A DNA stretch of 64,000 bases from contig CAZWMT010000026.1 of the NCBI GenBank assembly GCA_964635055.1, positions 17,870-81,869 on the forward strand, read 5' to 3'. This document shows, piece after piece, positions 42,914 through 52,285 of this stretch. Under the pieces are notes generated by a model. It did not search any database. It was not told the origin of the DNA and saw nothing but the letters and a program-made list of their open reading frames with translations. A program made the translations under genes and the position numbers. The DNA comes from JAEUJM01 sp964635055. GTDB taxonomy: Bacteria > Actinomycetota > Acidimicrobiia > Acidimicrobiales > DATDAH01. Positions within the stretch are counted from its first letter, which is position 1. Every line of letters begins with the position of its first letter.

Positions 42914-44158
42914 ATGCCGTCCCGCACCGTCGCCCCCCGCCTCCTCGTCGCCCTCGTCGCCGCCCTCGCCCTGGCGATCGGCGCGGCCCTCCCCGCCACC
43001 GCCAGTGGTGCCGCACGCGAGCCCGCCCCCAGCGGCCTCACCCTCGAGCCTGTGGTCACCAGCGGGCTCGAGAGCCCGATCGCCATGGCCACCCGCACCG
43101 GCAGCACGAACCTGTTCGTGGCCGAGCGGCCCGGCCGGGTGCGGGTGCTGCACGTGTCGGGCGACACGGTCACCCTCGACCCCACCCCGCTGCTCGACAT
43201 CTCCGACTACGCCAGCACCGCTGAAGGCGGCGGCCTGCTCGGGTTGGCGTTCGATCCCACCGGCGCCCGCCTCTACGTCCACTACACCAACGCCCACGCC
43301 GACAACCGGCTGGTCGAGTACACGATGGCCAACGGCGGCACCGGGGCCACCGTCGACCTCACCACCCGCCGGGTGGTGCTGAAGGTGCACCAGGGCGAGT
43401 CGTACCACAAGGGTGGCGACGTCACCTTCGGCCCCGACGGGCACCTCTACCTCGCCCTGGGCGACGGCGACATCGAGAACGGCCCCCTCGGCAACGGCCA
43501 GAGCCTCAGCACCCTCCTCGGCAAGGTCATCCGCATCAACCCGCGGGCCGCGGTCAACCGTCCCTACCGCAACCCCCTCGGCAACCCGTTCGCCACCCAG
43601 GCCGCACCGGTCCGGCGCGAGATCTGGCTCTACGGCGTGCGCAACCCCTGGCGCATCTCGTTCGACCGCGCCACCGGCGACCTCTACGTGGCCGACGTGG
43701 GCGAGCACACCACCGAGGAGGTGGACGTGCTGCTCGCCGACAGCGCAGGCCGCACCGCCGGCCGTGGCGCCAACCTGGGGTGGAACCAGATGGAGGCCAA
43801 CCTCCCGTTCAACGGCGGGACCGAGCCCACCAACCACACCCGGCCGGCGTTCACCTACCCGCACACGCCTGGAGGTGACTGCTCGGTGATCGGTGGCTAC
43901 GTCTACCGCGGCACCGCCATCCCGTCGCTGGTGGGCACCTACGTCTACGGCGACCGGTGCAGCGGCCGCATCGGCGGCTTCGTCATCGGTGGCGCGCCGG
44001 CGCCCGAGACCACGTCCTATCCCAGCCTGGGCATCAGCGCGGGCACCGGCCGGCTCCAGTCGTTCGGGCAGGGACCCGACGGCGAGCTCTACGTGCTCAG
44101 CGCCACCGCGCTGGACACCGGCACCATCTCCCGGATCGAGCCGGTGGCCGCCCCGTGA
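42914..44158 (+). CDS. Secreted PQQ-dependent sugar dehydrogenase-like protein (first copy)
   Basis: A 414-aa six-bladed beta-propeller of the glucose/sorbosone dehydrogenase family (COG2133). The signal peptide is RLLVALVAALALAIGAALPATASG. Family motifs: VVTSGLESPIAMAT, LFVAERPGRVRVL, HKGGDVTFGPDGHLYLALGDG, GKVIRINP, EIWLYGVRNPWRISFDRATGDLYVADVG, GGYVYRGTAIPSLVGTYVYGD. Such enzymes oxidise aldoses outside the membrane with PQQ. No pqq genes are in the window, so the cofactor is assumed. It is followed 29 nt later by a paralogue. Confidence 0.9.
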   Translation: MPSRTVAPRLLVALVAALALAIGAALPATASGAAREPAPSGLTLEPVVTSGLESPIAMATRTGSTNLFVAERPGRVRVLHVSGDTVTLDPTPLLDISDYASTAEGGGLLGLAFDPTGARLYVHYTNAHADNRLVEYTMANGGTGATVDLTTRRVVLKVHQGESYHKGGDVTFGPDGHLYLALGDGDIENGPLGNGQSLSTLLGKVIRINPRAAVNRPYRNPLGNPFATQAAPVRREIWLYGVRNPWRISFDRATGDLYVADVGEHTTEEVDVLLADSAGRTAGRGANLGWNQMEANLPFNGGTEPTNHTRPAFTYPHTPGGDCSVIGGYVYRGTAIPSLVGTYVYGDRCSGRIGGFVIGGAPAPETTSYPSLGISAGTGRLQSFGQGPDGELYVLSATALDTGTISRIEPVAAP

Positions 44159-44175
44159 CCCCGAGCAGCCTCGCC

Positions 44176-44181
44176 TACGCT
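44176..44181 (+). promoter_or_regulatory. Probable -10 element of second sugar dehydrogenase gene
   Basis: TACGCT, 6 nt before ATG 44188, inside the 29-nt gap after the first copy, so the second gene can have its own leaderless promoter. Confidence 0.5.
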
Positions 44182-44187
44182 GACCCG

Positions 44188-45468
44188 ATGCCGTCGCCAC
44201 GCCATCGCTCGACACTCACCCGACGCGCCCTCGGGGCGCTCACCGCCATCGCGCTGGGCGGCGCGTTGGTCGTCACCGGATCGGCGACGAGCGGTGCCGC
44301 CACCTCCCCGACCGGGGCCACCCCGCCCGCCGAGGGCAATCCCCTGGTGGACATCGCCCTCGACCCGGTGATCACCGCAGGCACCCTCGACAGCCCCATC
44401 GCCATGGCCACGCTCGCGGGCAGCGACGACCTGTTCGTGGCCGAGCGCCCAGGGCGGGTGCAGGTGCTGCACGTGTCGGGCGGCAACGTCACCGTCGACC
44501 CCACGCCGCTGCTCGACATCACCGGCTTCACCGGAAGCGACGGCGAAGGGGGCCTGCTCGGCATCACCTTCAACCCCGCCGGCGACCGTCTCTACGTCGA
44601 CCACACCAACGTCCACGGCAACCTGCGGATCGCCGAGTACACCCTGGCCGAGGGTGGCGGCGGGCCGGTGGTCGTGCCGGGATCGCGCCGGGTGCTGCTG
44701 AGCATCCGCCACCAGCCGTTCGGCAACCACAACGGTGGCGACATCACCTTCGGCCCCGACGGCAAGCTCTACATCGCTGTCGGTGACGGCGGCGGCGGGG
44801 GCGACCCCGACCGCAACGGGCAGAACCGCACCGCCCTGCTGGGCAAGATCCTGCGCATCAACCCGCAGGCCGGTGCCACCCGGCCCTACAAGATCCCGGT
44901 CACCAACCCGTTCGTCGGCCAGTCGCCGCGTCGCGGCGAGATCTGGCTCTACGGTGTGCGCAACCCCTGGCGGATCTCGTTCGACAGCGCCACCGGCGAC
45001 CTCTACGTGGCCGACGTGGGCCAGGACGTGTGGGAAGAGGTCGACGTGCTCACCAGCGACACCGGCGGCCGCAACGCCGGCCGCGGGGCCAACCTGGGCT
45101 GGAGCCGCATGGAGGGCACCGACACCTTCAACGGCACCGAGCCGGCCAACCACACGCCACCGCTGTTCGAGTACCCCCACGAGGGCGCTGCCCCGGGCGA
45201 GATCGAGGGGTGCTCGATCATCGGCGGCTACGTGTACCACGGCACCGCCATCCCGGCGCTGGTGGGCCAGTACGTGTTCGGCGACTTCTGCACCGGCGTG
45301 CTGTCCAGCATCACCGCCACCGACGGCGCCCTCGTCGGCCACCAGAGCGACCTGGGCGACGGTGCCGCGGCGTTCTCGCTGCAGTCGTTCGGGCAGGGCC
45401 CCGACGGCGAGCTCTACGCGCTGTCGGGTGACGGCAGCGTGTCACGACTCGAGCCCGCCGGCACCTGA
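44188..45468 (+). CDS. Secreted PQQ-dependent sugar dehydrogenase-like protein (second copy)
   Basis: A 426-aa paralogue of the preceding gene, with a signal peptide (ALGALTAIALGGALVVTG) and the same propeller motifs: DSPIAMATLAGSDDLFVAER, HNGGDITFGPDGKLYIAVGDG, EIWLYGVRNPWRISFDSATG, and GGYVYHGTAIPALVGQYVFGD. It differs by an added GGGGDPDRNGQNRTA loop. The pair arose by tandem duplication and then diverged. Each begins MPS and each has a TANNNT box 6 nt upstream. Substrate differences cannot be predicted. Confidence 0.9.
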   Translation: MPSPRHRSTLTRRALGALTAIALGGALVVTGSATSGAATSPTGATPPAEGNPLVDIALDPVITAGTLDSPIAMATLAGSDDLFVAERPGRVQVLHVSGGNVTVDPTPLLDITGFTGSDGEGGLLGITFNPAGDRLYVDHTNVHGNLRIAEYTLAEGGGGPVVVPGSRRVLLSIRHQPFGNHNGGDITFGPDGKLYIAVGDGGGGGDPDRNGQNRTALLGKILRINPQAGATRPYKIPVTNPFVGQSPRRGEIWLYGVRNPWRISFDSATGDLYVADVGQDVWEEVDVLTSDTGGRNAGRGANLGWSRMEGTDTFNGTEPANHTPPLFEYPHEGAAPGEIEGCSIIGGYVYHGTAIPALVGQYVFGDFCTGVLSSITATDGALVGHQSDLGDGAAAFSLQSFGQGPDGELYALSGDGSVSRLEPAGT

Positions 45469-45522
45469 GCGCGAGGTGCGGGTGCTGCGATCACCGGCCG
45501 GGCAGTCGACCCGGCGGGGACC

Positions 45523-45918
45523 TCAGCCGGCGCCGCAGTAGGCGGCCAGCAGGTCGCGGATCGACACCACGCCGGCCACCTTGTCGCCGTCCACCACCGG
45601 GAGGTGACGGATGGACCCCTCGAGCATCGTCTGGGCGGCGTCGGCAACGGTGTCGTCGACCGACGCGGTGACGACCTCCATGGCCATGACGTCCTCGGCC
45701 CGGTCGTCGTCGACCTCGTCACCGTTGGCCACCGCCTGCACGACGTCGCGCTCGGACAGCACGCCGGCGACCCGGCCCTCCACCACGACCACGACGGCGC
45801 CGATCTCCTCACGCGCCATCACCACCGCCGCCTCCCGCAGCGTCGCTTCCGGCGGCACGGTCACCGCACCTCCCTGCACGAGGTCGCGCAGAGAGTCGTC
45901 GGGCCGGGGCTGAGTCAT
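45523..45918 (-). CDS. CBS-domain pair protein
   Basis: A 131-aa protein made only of two CBS domains (VPPEATLREAAVVMAREEIGAVVVVVEGRVAGVLSERDVV-type block, then VVTASVDDTVADAAQTMLEGSIRHLPVVDG). CBS pairs bind adenine nucleotides and act as regulatory modules. ATG 45918 has AGGAGG upstream. Partner unknown; it is convergent with the sugar dehydrogenase pair. Confidence 0.9.
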   Translation of the reverse strand: MTQPRPDDSLRDLVQGGAVTVPPEATLREAAVVMAREEIGAVVVVVEGRVAGVLSERDVVQAVANGDEVDDDRAEDVMAMEVVTASVDDTVADAAQTMLEGSIRHLPVVDGDKVAGVVSIRDLLAAYCGAG

Positions 45919-46033
45919 GTGGGGGATCCTCCTGGGGGCACAAGGTTGCGGCCGATGAGCGTAGGTGACCGGGCCGGTCCAGTCGTCATCGGCACGGCGC
46001 CCGCCGACCCCGGCCGCGGGTCACACTGGTGAC

Positions 46034-46894
46034 GTGGCGGCGGACACCAGCGGAGTGAGCGACGAGGATCGCCCCCCTGCCGGCACGGGTGGCGAGGACG
46101 GCGCCGCCCCGACGACCCCGCCCGACCCGCCCGACCTGTCCGACGCGACCGGCGCGACCGGCGCCATCACGACGGGCCCGGCGTGCGACCCGCACACCGA
46201 CAACGGCGGCGAGGACCCGCTGCAGGTCACGCTGCTGGCCGCGCTGGCCGCCGTGCTGCAGTTCAGCCTCCCCGACGAGTACGCCACCCGGCCGCCCTGG
46301 CTGCTCCCGGGCGTCGTGCTCGTCCTGTCCGTCGTCGTGTTCGTGACGCACCGGAACGGGTTCGGCACCCACACGAAGGCCGACGTGGACGAGGAGGACA
46401 GGCGCTACCGCTGGATCCGGCTCGTGCTCGTCGGGCTCCTGGCGGCCGCCAACGCGGTGTCGGGGGCCCGCCTCGTCGTCGACGTGTTGCAGTCGGACCA
46501 GTCCGGCACGGCCAGCCGGCTGTTGCTGAGCGGTGTGACGATCTGGGCCACCAACGTCATCGTGTTCGCGCTGTGGTACTGGGAGATGGACTGGAAGGGC
46601 CCCTGGTACCGGACGAACTACTGGCACGCCCCCGACCAGGCGTGCGACAACGGCTCGTACCCGGACTTCCTGTTCCCCCAGATGCAGGACGGCATGAACC
46701 ACTACCGGCCCGACGACTGGCGGCCCGAGATGCCCGACTACCTGTACCTGTCGTTCACCAACGCCGCCGCGTTCAGCCCCACCGACGTCCTGCCGCTCAC
46801 CCGGTGGTCGAAGATGACCATGCTGGTGCAGTCGGCGATCTCGTTGGCGGCCTTGGCGCTGTTGGTGTCACGAGCGGTCAACGTCCTCACGTAG
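46034..46894 (+). CDS. Hypothetical membrane protein, DUF1345-like
   Basis: A 286-aa protein from GTG 46034. About 60 disordered acidic/Pro residues are followed by four or five membrane helices (LQVTLLAALAAVLQFSL, WLLPGVVLVLSVVVFV, WIRLVLVGLLAAANAVSG, LLLSGVTIWATNVIVFALWYW, MLVQSAISLAALALLVSRAVN). The segment YLYLSFTNAAAFSPTDVLPLTRWSKM before the last helix recalls the DUF1345 family. No transport or catalytic motif is evident. Confidence 0.75.
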   Translation: MAADTSGVSDEDRPPAGTGGEDGAAPTTPPDPPDLSDATGATGAITTGPACDPHTDNGGEDPLQVTLLAALAAVLQFSLPDEYATRPPWLLPGVVLVLSVVVFVTHRNGFGTHTKADVDEEDRRYRWIRLVLVGLLAAANAVSGARLVVDVLQSDQSGTASRLLLSGVTIWATNVIVFALWYWEMDWKGPWYRTNYWHAPDQACDNGSYPDFLFPQMQDGMNHYRPDDWRPEMPDYLYLSFTNAAAFSPTDVLPLTRWSKMTMLVQSAISLAALALLVSRAVNVLT

Positions 46895-47014
46895 ACGTGG
46901 CGACCATGCCACGTGGGATGTTGCGTTCTTCGAGCCGGCGGGCCACCCTGGCCGCGACCGCCACGCCGTTGTGGTGGGGACGGGCGCAGACGGCCCCAGG
47001 AGGCGACGGTACAG

Positions 47015-47338
47015 ATGGAGATGGTCTTCGGGCTCCTGATCGCCGGCGGGGTGGGGTACTGGGTGCGCAGCGACGCCAAGGCCCTCGAGGAGGAGGGCCT
47101 CCGGGTGGGCGCGTTCGGCCCGGACGGCTGGTTCGCCGGCGTCTTCCTGCTCCTGATCGTGTTCCTCCCGCTGTACCTCGTGCAGCGCAACCGGGTGCTG
47201 CACCCGTCGTCGCGGCTGCCTCCCCGTGGCTGGATACCCGACCCCTCCGACCCCACGCAGTACCGGTGGTGGGACGGGTCGAAGTGGACCGACGACCGCG
47301 CACCCATCGACCCCGCCGACCGGCCCCCGACCTCCTAG
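47015..47338 (+). CDS. Small DUF2510 membrane protein
   Basis: A 107-aa protein, probably from ATG 47015 with AGGAGG 11 nt upstream. An N-terminal hydrophobic stretch (MVFGLLIAGGVGYWV), a second helix (WFAGVFLLLIVFLPLYLV) and a C-terminal DUF2510 motif (GWIPDPSDPTQYRWWDGSKW) are visible. DUF2510 is a Trp-rich motif common at the ends of actinobacterial membrane proteins. Function unknown. Confidence 0.75.
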   Translation: MEMVFGLLIAGGVGYWVRSDAKALEEEGLRVGAFGPDGWFAGVFLLLIVFLPLYLVQRNRVLHPSSRLPPRGWIPDPSDPTQYRWWDGSKWTDDRAPIDPADRPPTS

Positions 47339-47502
47339 TAGTCCTGGGGCCTTGATCCAGAGGCCTGATCCTGTCCCTGGTCCCGGCCCCATCCGGCCCC
47401 CGTGTGCCGCTCCCGCTGACCGCACGCGGCCCCGTGGGTTGCCCGGCCGATGGCCTTGTCTACGACATGACGCGACCGTTCCACGCGCCAGGTCGTCGAG
47501 GT

Positions 47503-48750
47503 TCACCGCACGCCGGACGGCCCACCCGATGACGATCCGGCCTCGAGCGCCTCGGCACGGATCCCCGCCGCCCGCAGGCGGTCCAGCACCTGCCCGGCGT
47601 GCGCCCGATCACGGGTCTCGACGGTCACCAGCACCTCCACCTCGGTGACGTTCACCGTCGCTCCGGCGCGATGGTGCTCCACGTCGGTGACGTTGAGCCC
47701 CAGGTCGGCCAGCGCCTGGGTGAGTTGGGCCAGGGCGCCGGGCCGATCGGGCACGACCGCCCGTAGCCGTAGGTAGCGGCCGGCGACGGTCAGCCCGTGC
47801 TCGATGAGGGTGCTGAGCAGCATGGGGTCGACATTCCCCCCGCTGAGGAGGCAGACCACCGGCCCCGTCCCTGCGATCCGGCCGCCGACGAGCGCGGCCA
47901 GGCCAACGGCGCCGGCGGGCTCGATCACGCAGCGGGCCCGCTCCATCAAGAGCAGCACGGCCCCGGCGATCTCCTCCTCCGACACGGTGACCACGTCGTC
48001 GACGAGCGCCTCCACGTGCGCCAGCGTGAGCGCCGACGGCGACTTGAGCGCGATGCCGTCGGCCATGGTGGCCGGCTCGTCGACGGTGGTGGGGCGATGG
48101 TTGGCCAACGAGGCGACCATGGACGCGGCCCCTGCCGCCTCCACCCCGACCACCCGCCAGGCCGGCTCGAGAGCAGCCAGGGCCACCGCTACTCCGCTGA
48201 TCAGACCGCCGCCGCCCACCGGCACCAGCACCGTGGCCGCATCGGGCACCTGCTCGGCCAGTTCGAGCCCGATGGTGCCTTGGCCGGCGATGATCAACGG
48301 GTCGTCGAAGGGGCTGACGAAGCAGGCGCCGGTCTCGTCGGCGTACGCGACCGCGGCGGCGATGGCGTCGTCCACGGTGTCACCCACCTGGCGCACCTCG
48401 GCGCCGTACTCGCTCGTGGCCCGCACCTTCGGGAGCGAGGCGGTGAGCGGCATGAACACCACCGCCGCCCGCCCAGCCATGGCCGCGGCCAAGGCCACGC
48501 CCTGCCCGTGGTTGCCCGCAGAGGCGGCGACCACCGGCCCGCGGTCGTCGGGCCGGGCCCGCAGGTAGTTGAGGGCGCCCCGCGGCTTGAACGACCCGGT
48601 CCGCTGGAGGTTCTCCGCCTTCAGCAGCACCGGCCGTCCCGCCAGGTCGGAGAGCGACGAGGCCCGCCACGCCGGCGTCATGCGCAGGTCGCTCCCGATC
48701 CGCGTGCGGGCGGCGAGCACCTCGGCCGGCGTCACCAGCGCCGGCGTCAC
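47503..48750 (-). CDS. ilvA: Threonine ammonia-lyase with ACT domain
   Basis: Deaminates threonine (or serine) to 2-oxobutyrate using PLP. 415 aa. PLP-binding Lys55 is in TGSFKPRGALNYL, the substrate loop is AASAGNHGQGVALAA, and the PLP-phosphate Gly loop is VPVGGGGLISGVA. The C-terminal ~75 residues form one ACT domain (LRAVVPDRPGALAQLTQAL), the TdcB-with-ACT type rather than the two-ACT biosynthetic IlvA of enteric bacteria. The start GTG 48750 has no strong Shine-Dalgarno sequence. Because citramalate synthase (61136-62758) supplies 2-oxobutyrate independently, this enzyme may be mainly catabolic. Confidence 0.92.
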   Translation of the reverse strand: MTPALVTPAEVLAARTRIGSDLRMTPAWRASSLSDLAGRPVLLKAENLQRTGSFKPRGALNYLRARPDDRGPVVAASAGNHGQGVALAAAMAGRAAVVFMPLTASLPKVRATSEYGAEVRQVGDTVDDAIAAAVAYADETGACFVSPFDDPLIIAGQGTIGLELAEQVPDAATVLVPVGGGGLISGVAVALAALEPAWRVVGVEAAGAASMVASLANHRPTTVDEPATMADGIALKSPSALTLAHVEALVDDVVTVSEEEIAGAVLLLMERARCVIEPAGAVGLAALVGGRIAGTGPVVCLLSGGNVDPMLLSTLIEHGLTVAGRYLRLRAVVPDRPGALAQLTQALADLGLNVTDVEHHRAGATVNVTEVEVLVTVETRDRAHAGQVLDRLRAAGIRAEALEAGSSSGGPSGVR

Positions 48751-48774
48751 GAGGTCGCGCCGGTGAAGCTCGAA

Positions 48775-48870
48775 GCGGGGACCCGACCGGTGAGGACCCG
48801 ACCTGCGGGTCCCCGACCGCCGAGAACCCCACCGGCTGGAACCCGACCGGCGAGAACCCGACGGGCAACG
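48775..48870. repeat. 15-bp tandem repeat, degenerate
   Basis: Five to six degenerate units around GAACCCGACCGGCGA lie in the 304-nt gap between ilvA and the next gene. In one minus-strand frame they read as PVGFS-like pentapeptides (PVGFSPVGFQPVGFS), but no credible gene surrounds them. Nothing else is seen in the gap. Confidence 0.75.
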
Positions 48871-49054
48871 CCCCGACCCGAGACGGCCGCCGGCACCGGT
48901 CGCTCACGGGGCCGACCTCGACCTCCGTCACTCGCCACCGCCCCATGTTCACACGCTCGCTGCGCCCGTGCGCACGCCCGGCGCGCTGCCTCCCGCACGA
49001 GAGGGCACTACCGTTGGTGGCGCCAGCCCGTCCCCCACCCTCGAGGAGGCCACG

Positions 49055-49426
49055 ATGGGGTTCTTCAAGAAGCTCGGCGATTCGATCGGAGGGGCAGCCC
49101 AGCCCCAGTCCCCCGAGCAGGTGATGGCCCAGCAACGGGCCATGGGCATCGACACCGCCAACTTCGGCGGGCCGTCCAACGCCGCGGTGGCCGACGACGA
49201 CCCCATCTGGGCCGACGTCGAGGGGGTGAGCCTGCAGGACTACGCCCGCGTGGGCAAGATCGCCCAGGGCAAGGGCGTCACCGACGAGGCCGGCATGGCC
49301 GCGGTGGCCCAGGCCGAGGGCTTCGACCCCGACGCGTTCCTCCGCGCGTCAGCGGTGTGGATCCAGCGCATGGGCCAGCAGATGGCCGTGGGCCAGCGCT
49401 ACCGCCAGTACCTCGACGCCAGCTGA
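49055..49426 (+). CDS. Small conserved hypothetical protein
   Basis: A 123-aa soluble, helical protein from ATG 49055 with GAGGAGG upstream. It starts MGFFKKLGDSIGG, an amphipathic helix of the sort that contacts membranes, and continues with a Gln-rich stretch (EQVMAQQRAMGID) and a compact helical domain (VSLQDYARVGKIAQGKGV, VAQAEGFDPDAFLRASAVW). No family recognised. The strong ribosome site and codon bias support it being real. Confidence 0.75.
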   Translation: MGFFKKLGDSIGGAAQPQSPEQVMAQQRAMGIDTANFGGPSNAAVADDDPIWADVEGVSLQDYARVGKIAQGKGVTDEAGMAAVAQAEGFDPDAFLRASAVWIQRMGQQMAVGQRYRQYLDAS

Positions 49427-49476
49427 GGCGGCGGCTCCGGCGGAGGCCGGAGTGGCGACCAACTCATGGGCGTCGG

Positions 49477-50898
49477 TCAGAAGATCGCGCCGAAGGTGAC
49501 GACCACGGCGAAGAACGCGATCACATACACCCACGACGAGACCCAGTAGCTGCCGCCGCCGAACAGGATCCGAAGGCCGTACAGCACCCCGGCGATCCCG
49601 ATGACCACCACCCAACCGGACGACGTCTCGGGCTGCAGGGCGAGGACGATCATGGCGATCCCGGCGATGACCCAGCAGGCCGCATCGAAGACCTGGCGCA
49701 CCGACCACAGGTCACCGATGCCGGCGTCACCGACGTATCGCGGCGTCGCCCGACTGCTCGGGGAGGCCGACGAGCTCGTGCTGGGCCTGGTCGCCGGACC
49801 TGGCTGAGCACGCGGCGAGAACGACGCCACCGAGTTGCGCAGACCAGGATCGGTCGGGTCCCTGGGCACGGCCGGCAGCGACCAGTCCTCGCGCCGAGAG
49901 CGGTGGTCGTCAACGGCCAGCGTCACCAGGTCGACGGCTTCGGGTGGTTCCCCGACCGCCCGCACCCAGGGTCCGCGCAACGCCTCGCGCTCGGCCACGG
50001 TCATGTCACCGGTCCTCAGGTAGGAGAGCGCCGCGGCCGTGCCCATCTTCGCGACCGCCACCTCGTCGGACAGCGTCGACCCCGCGAGCTGCCCGCCGGG
50101 ACCACGGTGCCAGGTCATCAGCTGTCGGATCGTGCGGTAGCAGTACTCGATGCCGGTCGCCTCGGCGCGCGTGGCGGCAGCTTCCACCCGTTCCTGGGCG
50201 TCGTCGAACGCCGGCCCGGTCCGCCCGGCCTCGTCGACGATGCGCCGCATCTGGTCGGGGTCGAGCGCGGCCACCTGGTCGAGCACACCGCCGGCCCGCC
50301 GTGGGCTGGCGGTGAGCACCGACCGGCTGTGCACCGCGGCACTGGCCGGCGCGTCGGCGGTGCCCTCGGCGACCGGCGTGCCACACGACCGGCAGAACCG
50401 GTCGCCGCCCGGGAGCCGGTGGCCGCAGCTGGCACAGGTCGGCGTGGCGTCGCCCGCGCCGGAGTCCGGTCGGGGGGCGGCGCCGTCTCGAGGACGGTCA
50501 CCGGCCTCGGGGCCGTCATCCAGGTCGACCACGATGCGGGCTGCGGGACGGCCCACCTCCGGCAGCGCCGCCGCCGCGGTCACGGCGTCGCGTCGCCCCG
50601 GCCCCTCGGCAGCATCGACCTCGGCAGCGTCAGCGGCGTCGAGATCGACGTCAGCGGGGTCGGCGGCGGCGCCAGCGGGGTCGGGCTCGGCGGCGGCCCG
50701 CGTGTGGGCGCCGTCGGCGGTGGGCGGGTCCTGGGCCTCGAGCGACGTGGGGTCGGCCACCGTCGCTGCGGGCTGGCTGACGGTGATGCCGGCGGTCTCG
50801 AGCTCGCGGCGCTCAGCGGCCGAGAGCGTCTCGCCGGCCAGTGCCCGTTGGGTGAGCTCGAGCAGGCGAGCGGTGTCCTGTGGTGGCGTGCCGCTCAA
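49477..50898 (-). CDS. Zinc-ribbon membrane protein
   Basis: A 473-aa protein from TTG 50898 with GGGAGGA upstream. Layout: a short helical N-terminus (LLELTQRALAGETLSAAERRELE), an acidic Ala/Asp-rich stretch, a zinc ribbon CASCGHRLPGGDRFCRSCG (about 170-190), a helical middle part, a Ser-rich linker, and three hydrophobic helices at the end (about 400-473). Zinc ribbon plus membrane end is a common plan of actinobacterial proteins of unknown function. No enzymatic motif. Confidence 0.75.
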   Translation of the reverse strand: MSGTPPQDTARLLELTQRALAGETLSAAERRELETAGITVSQPAATVADPTSLEAQDPPTADGAHTRAAAEPDPAGAAADPADVDLDAADAAEVDAAEGPGRRDAVTAAAALPEVGRPAARIVVDLDDGPEAGDRPRDGAAPRPDSGAGDATPTCASCGHRLPGGDRFCRSCGTPVAEGTADAPASAAVHSRSVLTASPRRAGGVLDQVAALDPDQMRRIVDEAGRTGPAFDDAQERVEAAATRAEATGIEYCYRTIRQLMTWHRGPGGQLAGSTLSDEVAVAKMGTAAALSYLRTGDMTVAEREALRGPWVRAVGEPPEAVDLVTLAVDDHRSRREDWSLPAVPRDPTDPGLRNSVASFSPRAQPGPATRPSTSSSASPSSRATPRYVGDAGIGDLWSVRQVFDAACWVIAGIAMIVLALQPETSSGWVVVIGIAGVLYGLRILFGGGSYWVSSWVYVIAFFAVVVTFGAIF

Positions 50899-51129
50899 CG
50901 AGTCCTCCCGCTCCAGACAGCGCGCCGCTCCGGGCTGTTCGTCGTGCCGGTCACAACCCGACGCACCCTACAACTCGATCACCTGCTGCTTCGCGATTGG
51001 CAGCCCGACTGGTAGGTGTCGGCGACAACGGGCGACCGCACCAGCGACTCTCGACCATTACCGGCCTCTCGGCCAGACTCCACTCGGCGGCACACGGTCC
51101 GTTCTGATCGCGACCCGGAATCCCGTTCG

Positions 51130-52119
51130 GTGAATCGAATCCGGCACGAACCAACCTACGATGACGTGGTGGCCGGGTCCCTGCAACCGGGCATTCGTGA
51201 TGCCTTGGGCCGCGGGCTCAGGCGAGTGCGCGAGCGCTCGCCGGTGGTGCGCCGGCGTGACCACGACGAGTTCCTGAGGCTGTTCCGGACCTGGTTCCCG
51301 GTCGGCCACTTCTACTCGCCGTACCCCGACCTCGACGAGGTCGAGCGCCGGGCTGACACGATCTTCGATCCCGAGGTGGAGATCGCCGGGGTCGACCTTC
51401 GCGAGGCCGAACAGGTCGAGCTGCTGGCGGAACTGTCCGGGCTCATCGCCGACCTTCCGTTCCCCGCCCAGCCGGACGAGACCTACCGGTACCACCTCGA
51501 CAACCCCACGTACGGGTGGACCGACGGGACCGTCCTCCACGCCATGCTGCGCCACATCCGCCCGCAGCGGGTGATCGAGGTGGGCTCCGGGTACTCGTCG
51601 GCGATGCTGCTCGACACGGCCGACGGCTGGCTCGACCACGGCGATCGCAAGGTCCAGATCCGATTCATCGAGCCGTACCCGCAACTGCTGCACGACCTCA
51701 TGCGGCCGGGTGACGAGGAGCAGACGGTGATCGACGCACGGCCCGTGCAGGACGTGCCGCTCGACGTCTTCGACAGCCTCCAGGCCGGCGACCTGCTGTT
51801 CATCGACTCGACCCATGTCGCCAAGGCAGGCTCCGACGTCAACCACCTGTTCTTCGAGGTGCTCCCCCGCCTCGCCTCCGGTGTCTGGATCCACCTCCAC
51901 GACATCTTCATGCCCTTCGAGTATCCGCATGGTTGGGTCCTCGAGGGGCGGGCCTGGCAGGAGGCGTACCTCTTGCGAGCGTTCCTCATGTACAACGACG
52001 CCTACCGCGTGCGTTGGTTCCAGAGCTTCATGTGGTCACGGCACCCCGACCTGATCGCCGCGTGCATCCCCGGCGTCGCCAACAACCTCGGCGGCAACAT
52101 CTGGCTCCAGAGGGTGTGA
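51130..52119 (+). CDS. SAM-dependent methyltransferase-fold protein
   Basis: A 329-aa protein from GTG 51130. The Rossmann-like core has motif I VIEVGSGYSSAMLLDTAD, the acidic motif IRFIEPYP, and GDLLFIDSTHVAKAGSDVN, the pattern of Methyltransf_24-type enzymes. IHLHDIFMPFEYPHGW and the NNLGGNIWLQ end are characteristic of methyltransferases found near polysaccharide or glycolipid genes, though none is present here. Substrate unknown. It is followed 166 nt later by a Ser/Thr kinase. Confidence 0.85.
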   Translation: MNRIRHEPTYDDVVAGSLQPGIRDALGRGLRRVRERSPVVRRRDHDEFLRLFRTWFPVGHFYSPYPDLDEVERRADTIFDPEVEIAGVDLREAEQVELLAELSGLIADLPFPAQPDETYRYHLDNPTYGWTDGTVLHAMLRHIRPQRVIEVGSGYSSAMLLDTADGWLDHGDRKVQIRFIEPYPQLLHDLMRPGDEEQTVIDARPVQDVPLDVFDSLQAGDLLFIDSTHVAKAGSDVNHLFFEVLPRLASGVWIHLHDIFMPFEYPHGWVLEGRAWQEAYLLRAFLMYNDAYRVRWFQSFMWSRHPDLIAACIPGVANNLGGNIWLQRV

Positions 52120-52285
52120 CCCCACCCGCCCAAACGGCCACGCGCATCGATCCCGCCAACGAGATCACCGACACCACGTGAGGCCTGGCCGTTGTTCACC
52201 CAACAGCGCCGCCACGCGCCTTGGTCTCTGAACGGTCGCGGTGTCCTACGGTTGCGTGGCCGACACTGGAGCGACGGGGGGTGCG

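Noticed and set aside
48747..48998. Small minus-strand gene with PVGFS-type repeats
   Set aside because: Repeat reading is visible in more than one frame, with no ribosome site; better seen as a DNA tandem repeat.
47797..51015. Plus-strand open frame of more than 1000 codons opposite ilvA and the zinc-ribbon gene
   Set aside because: Antisense to two genes with clear motifs; low-complexity translation.
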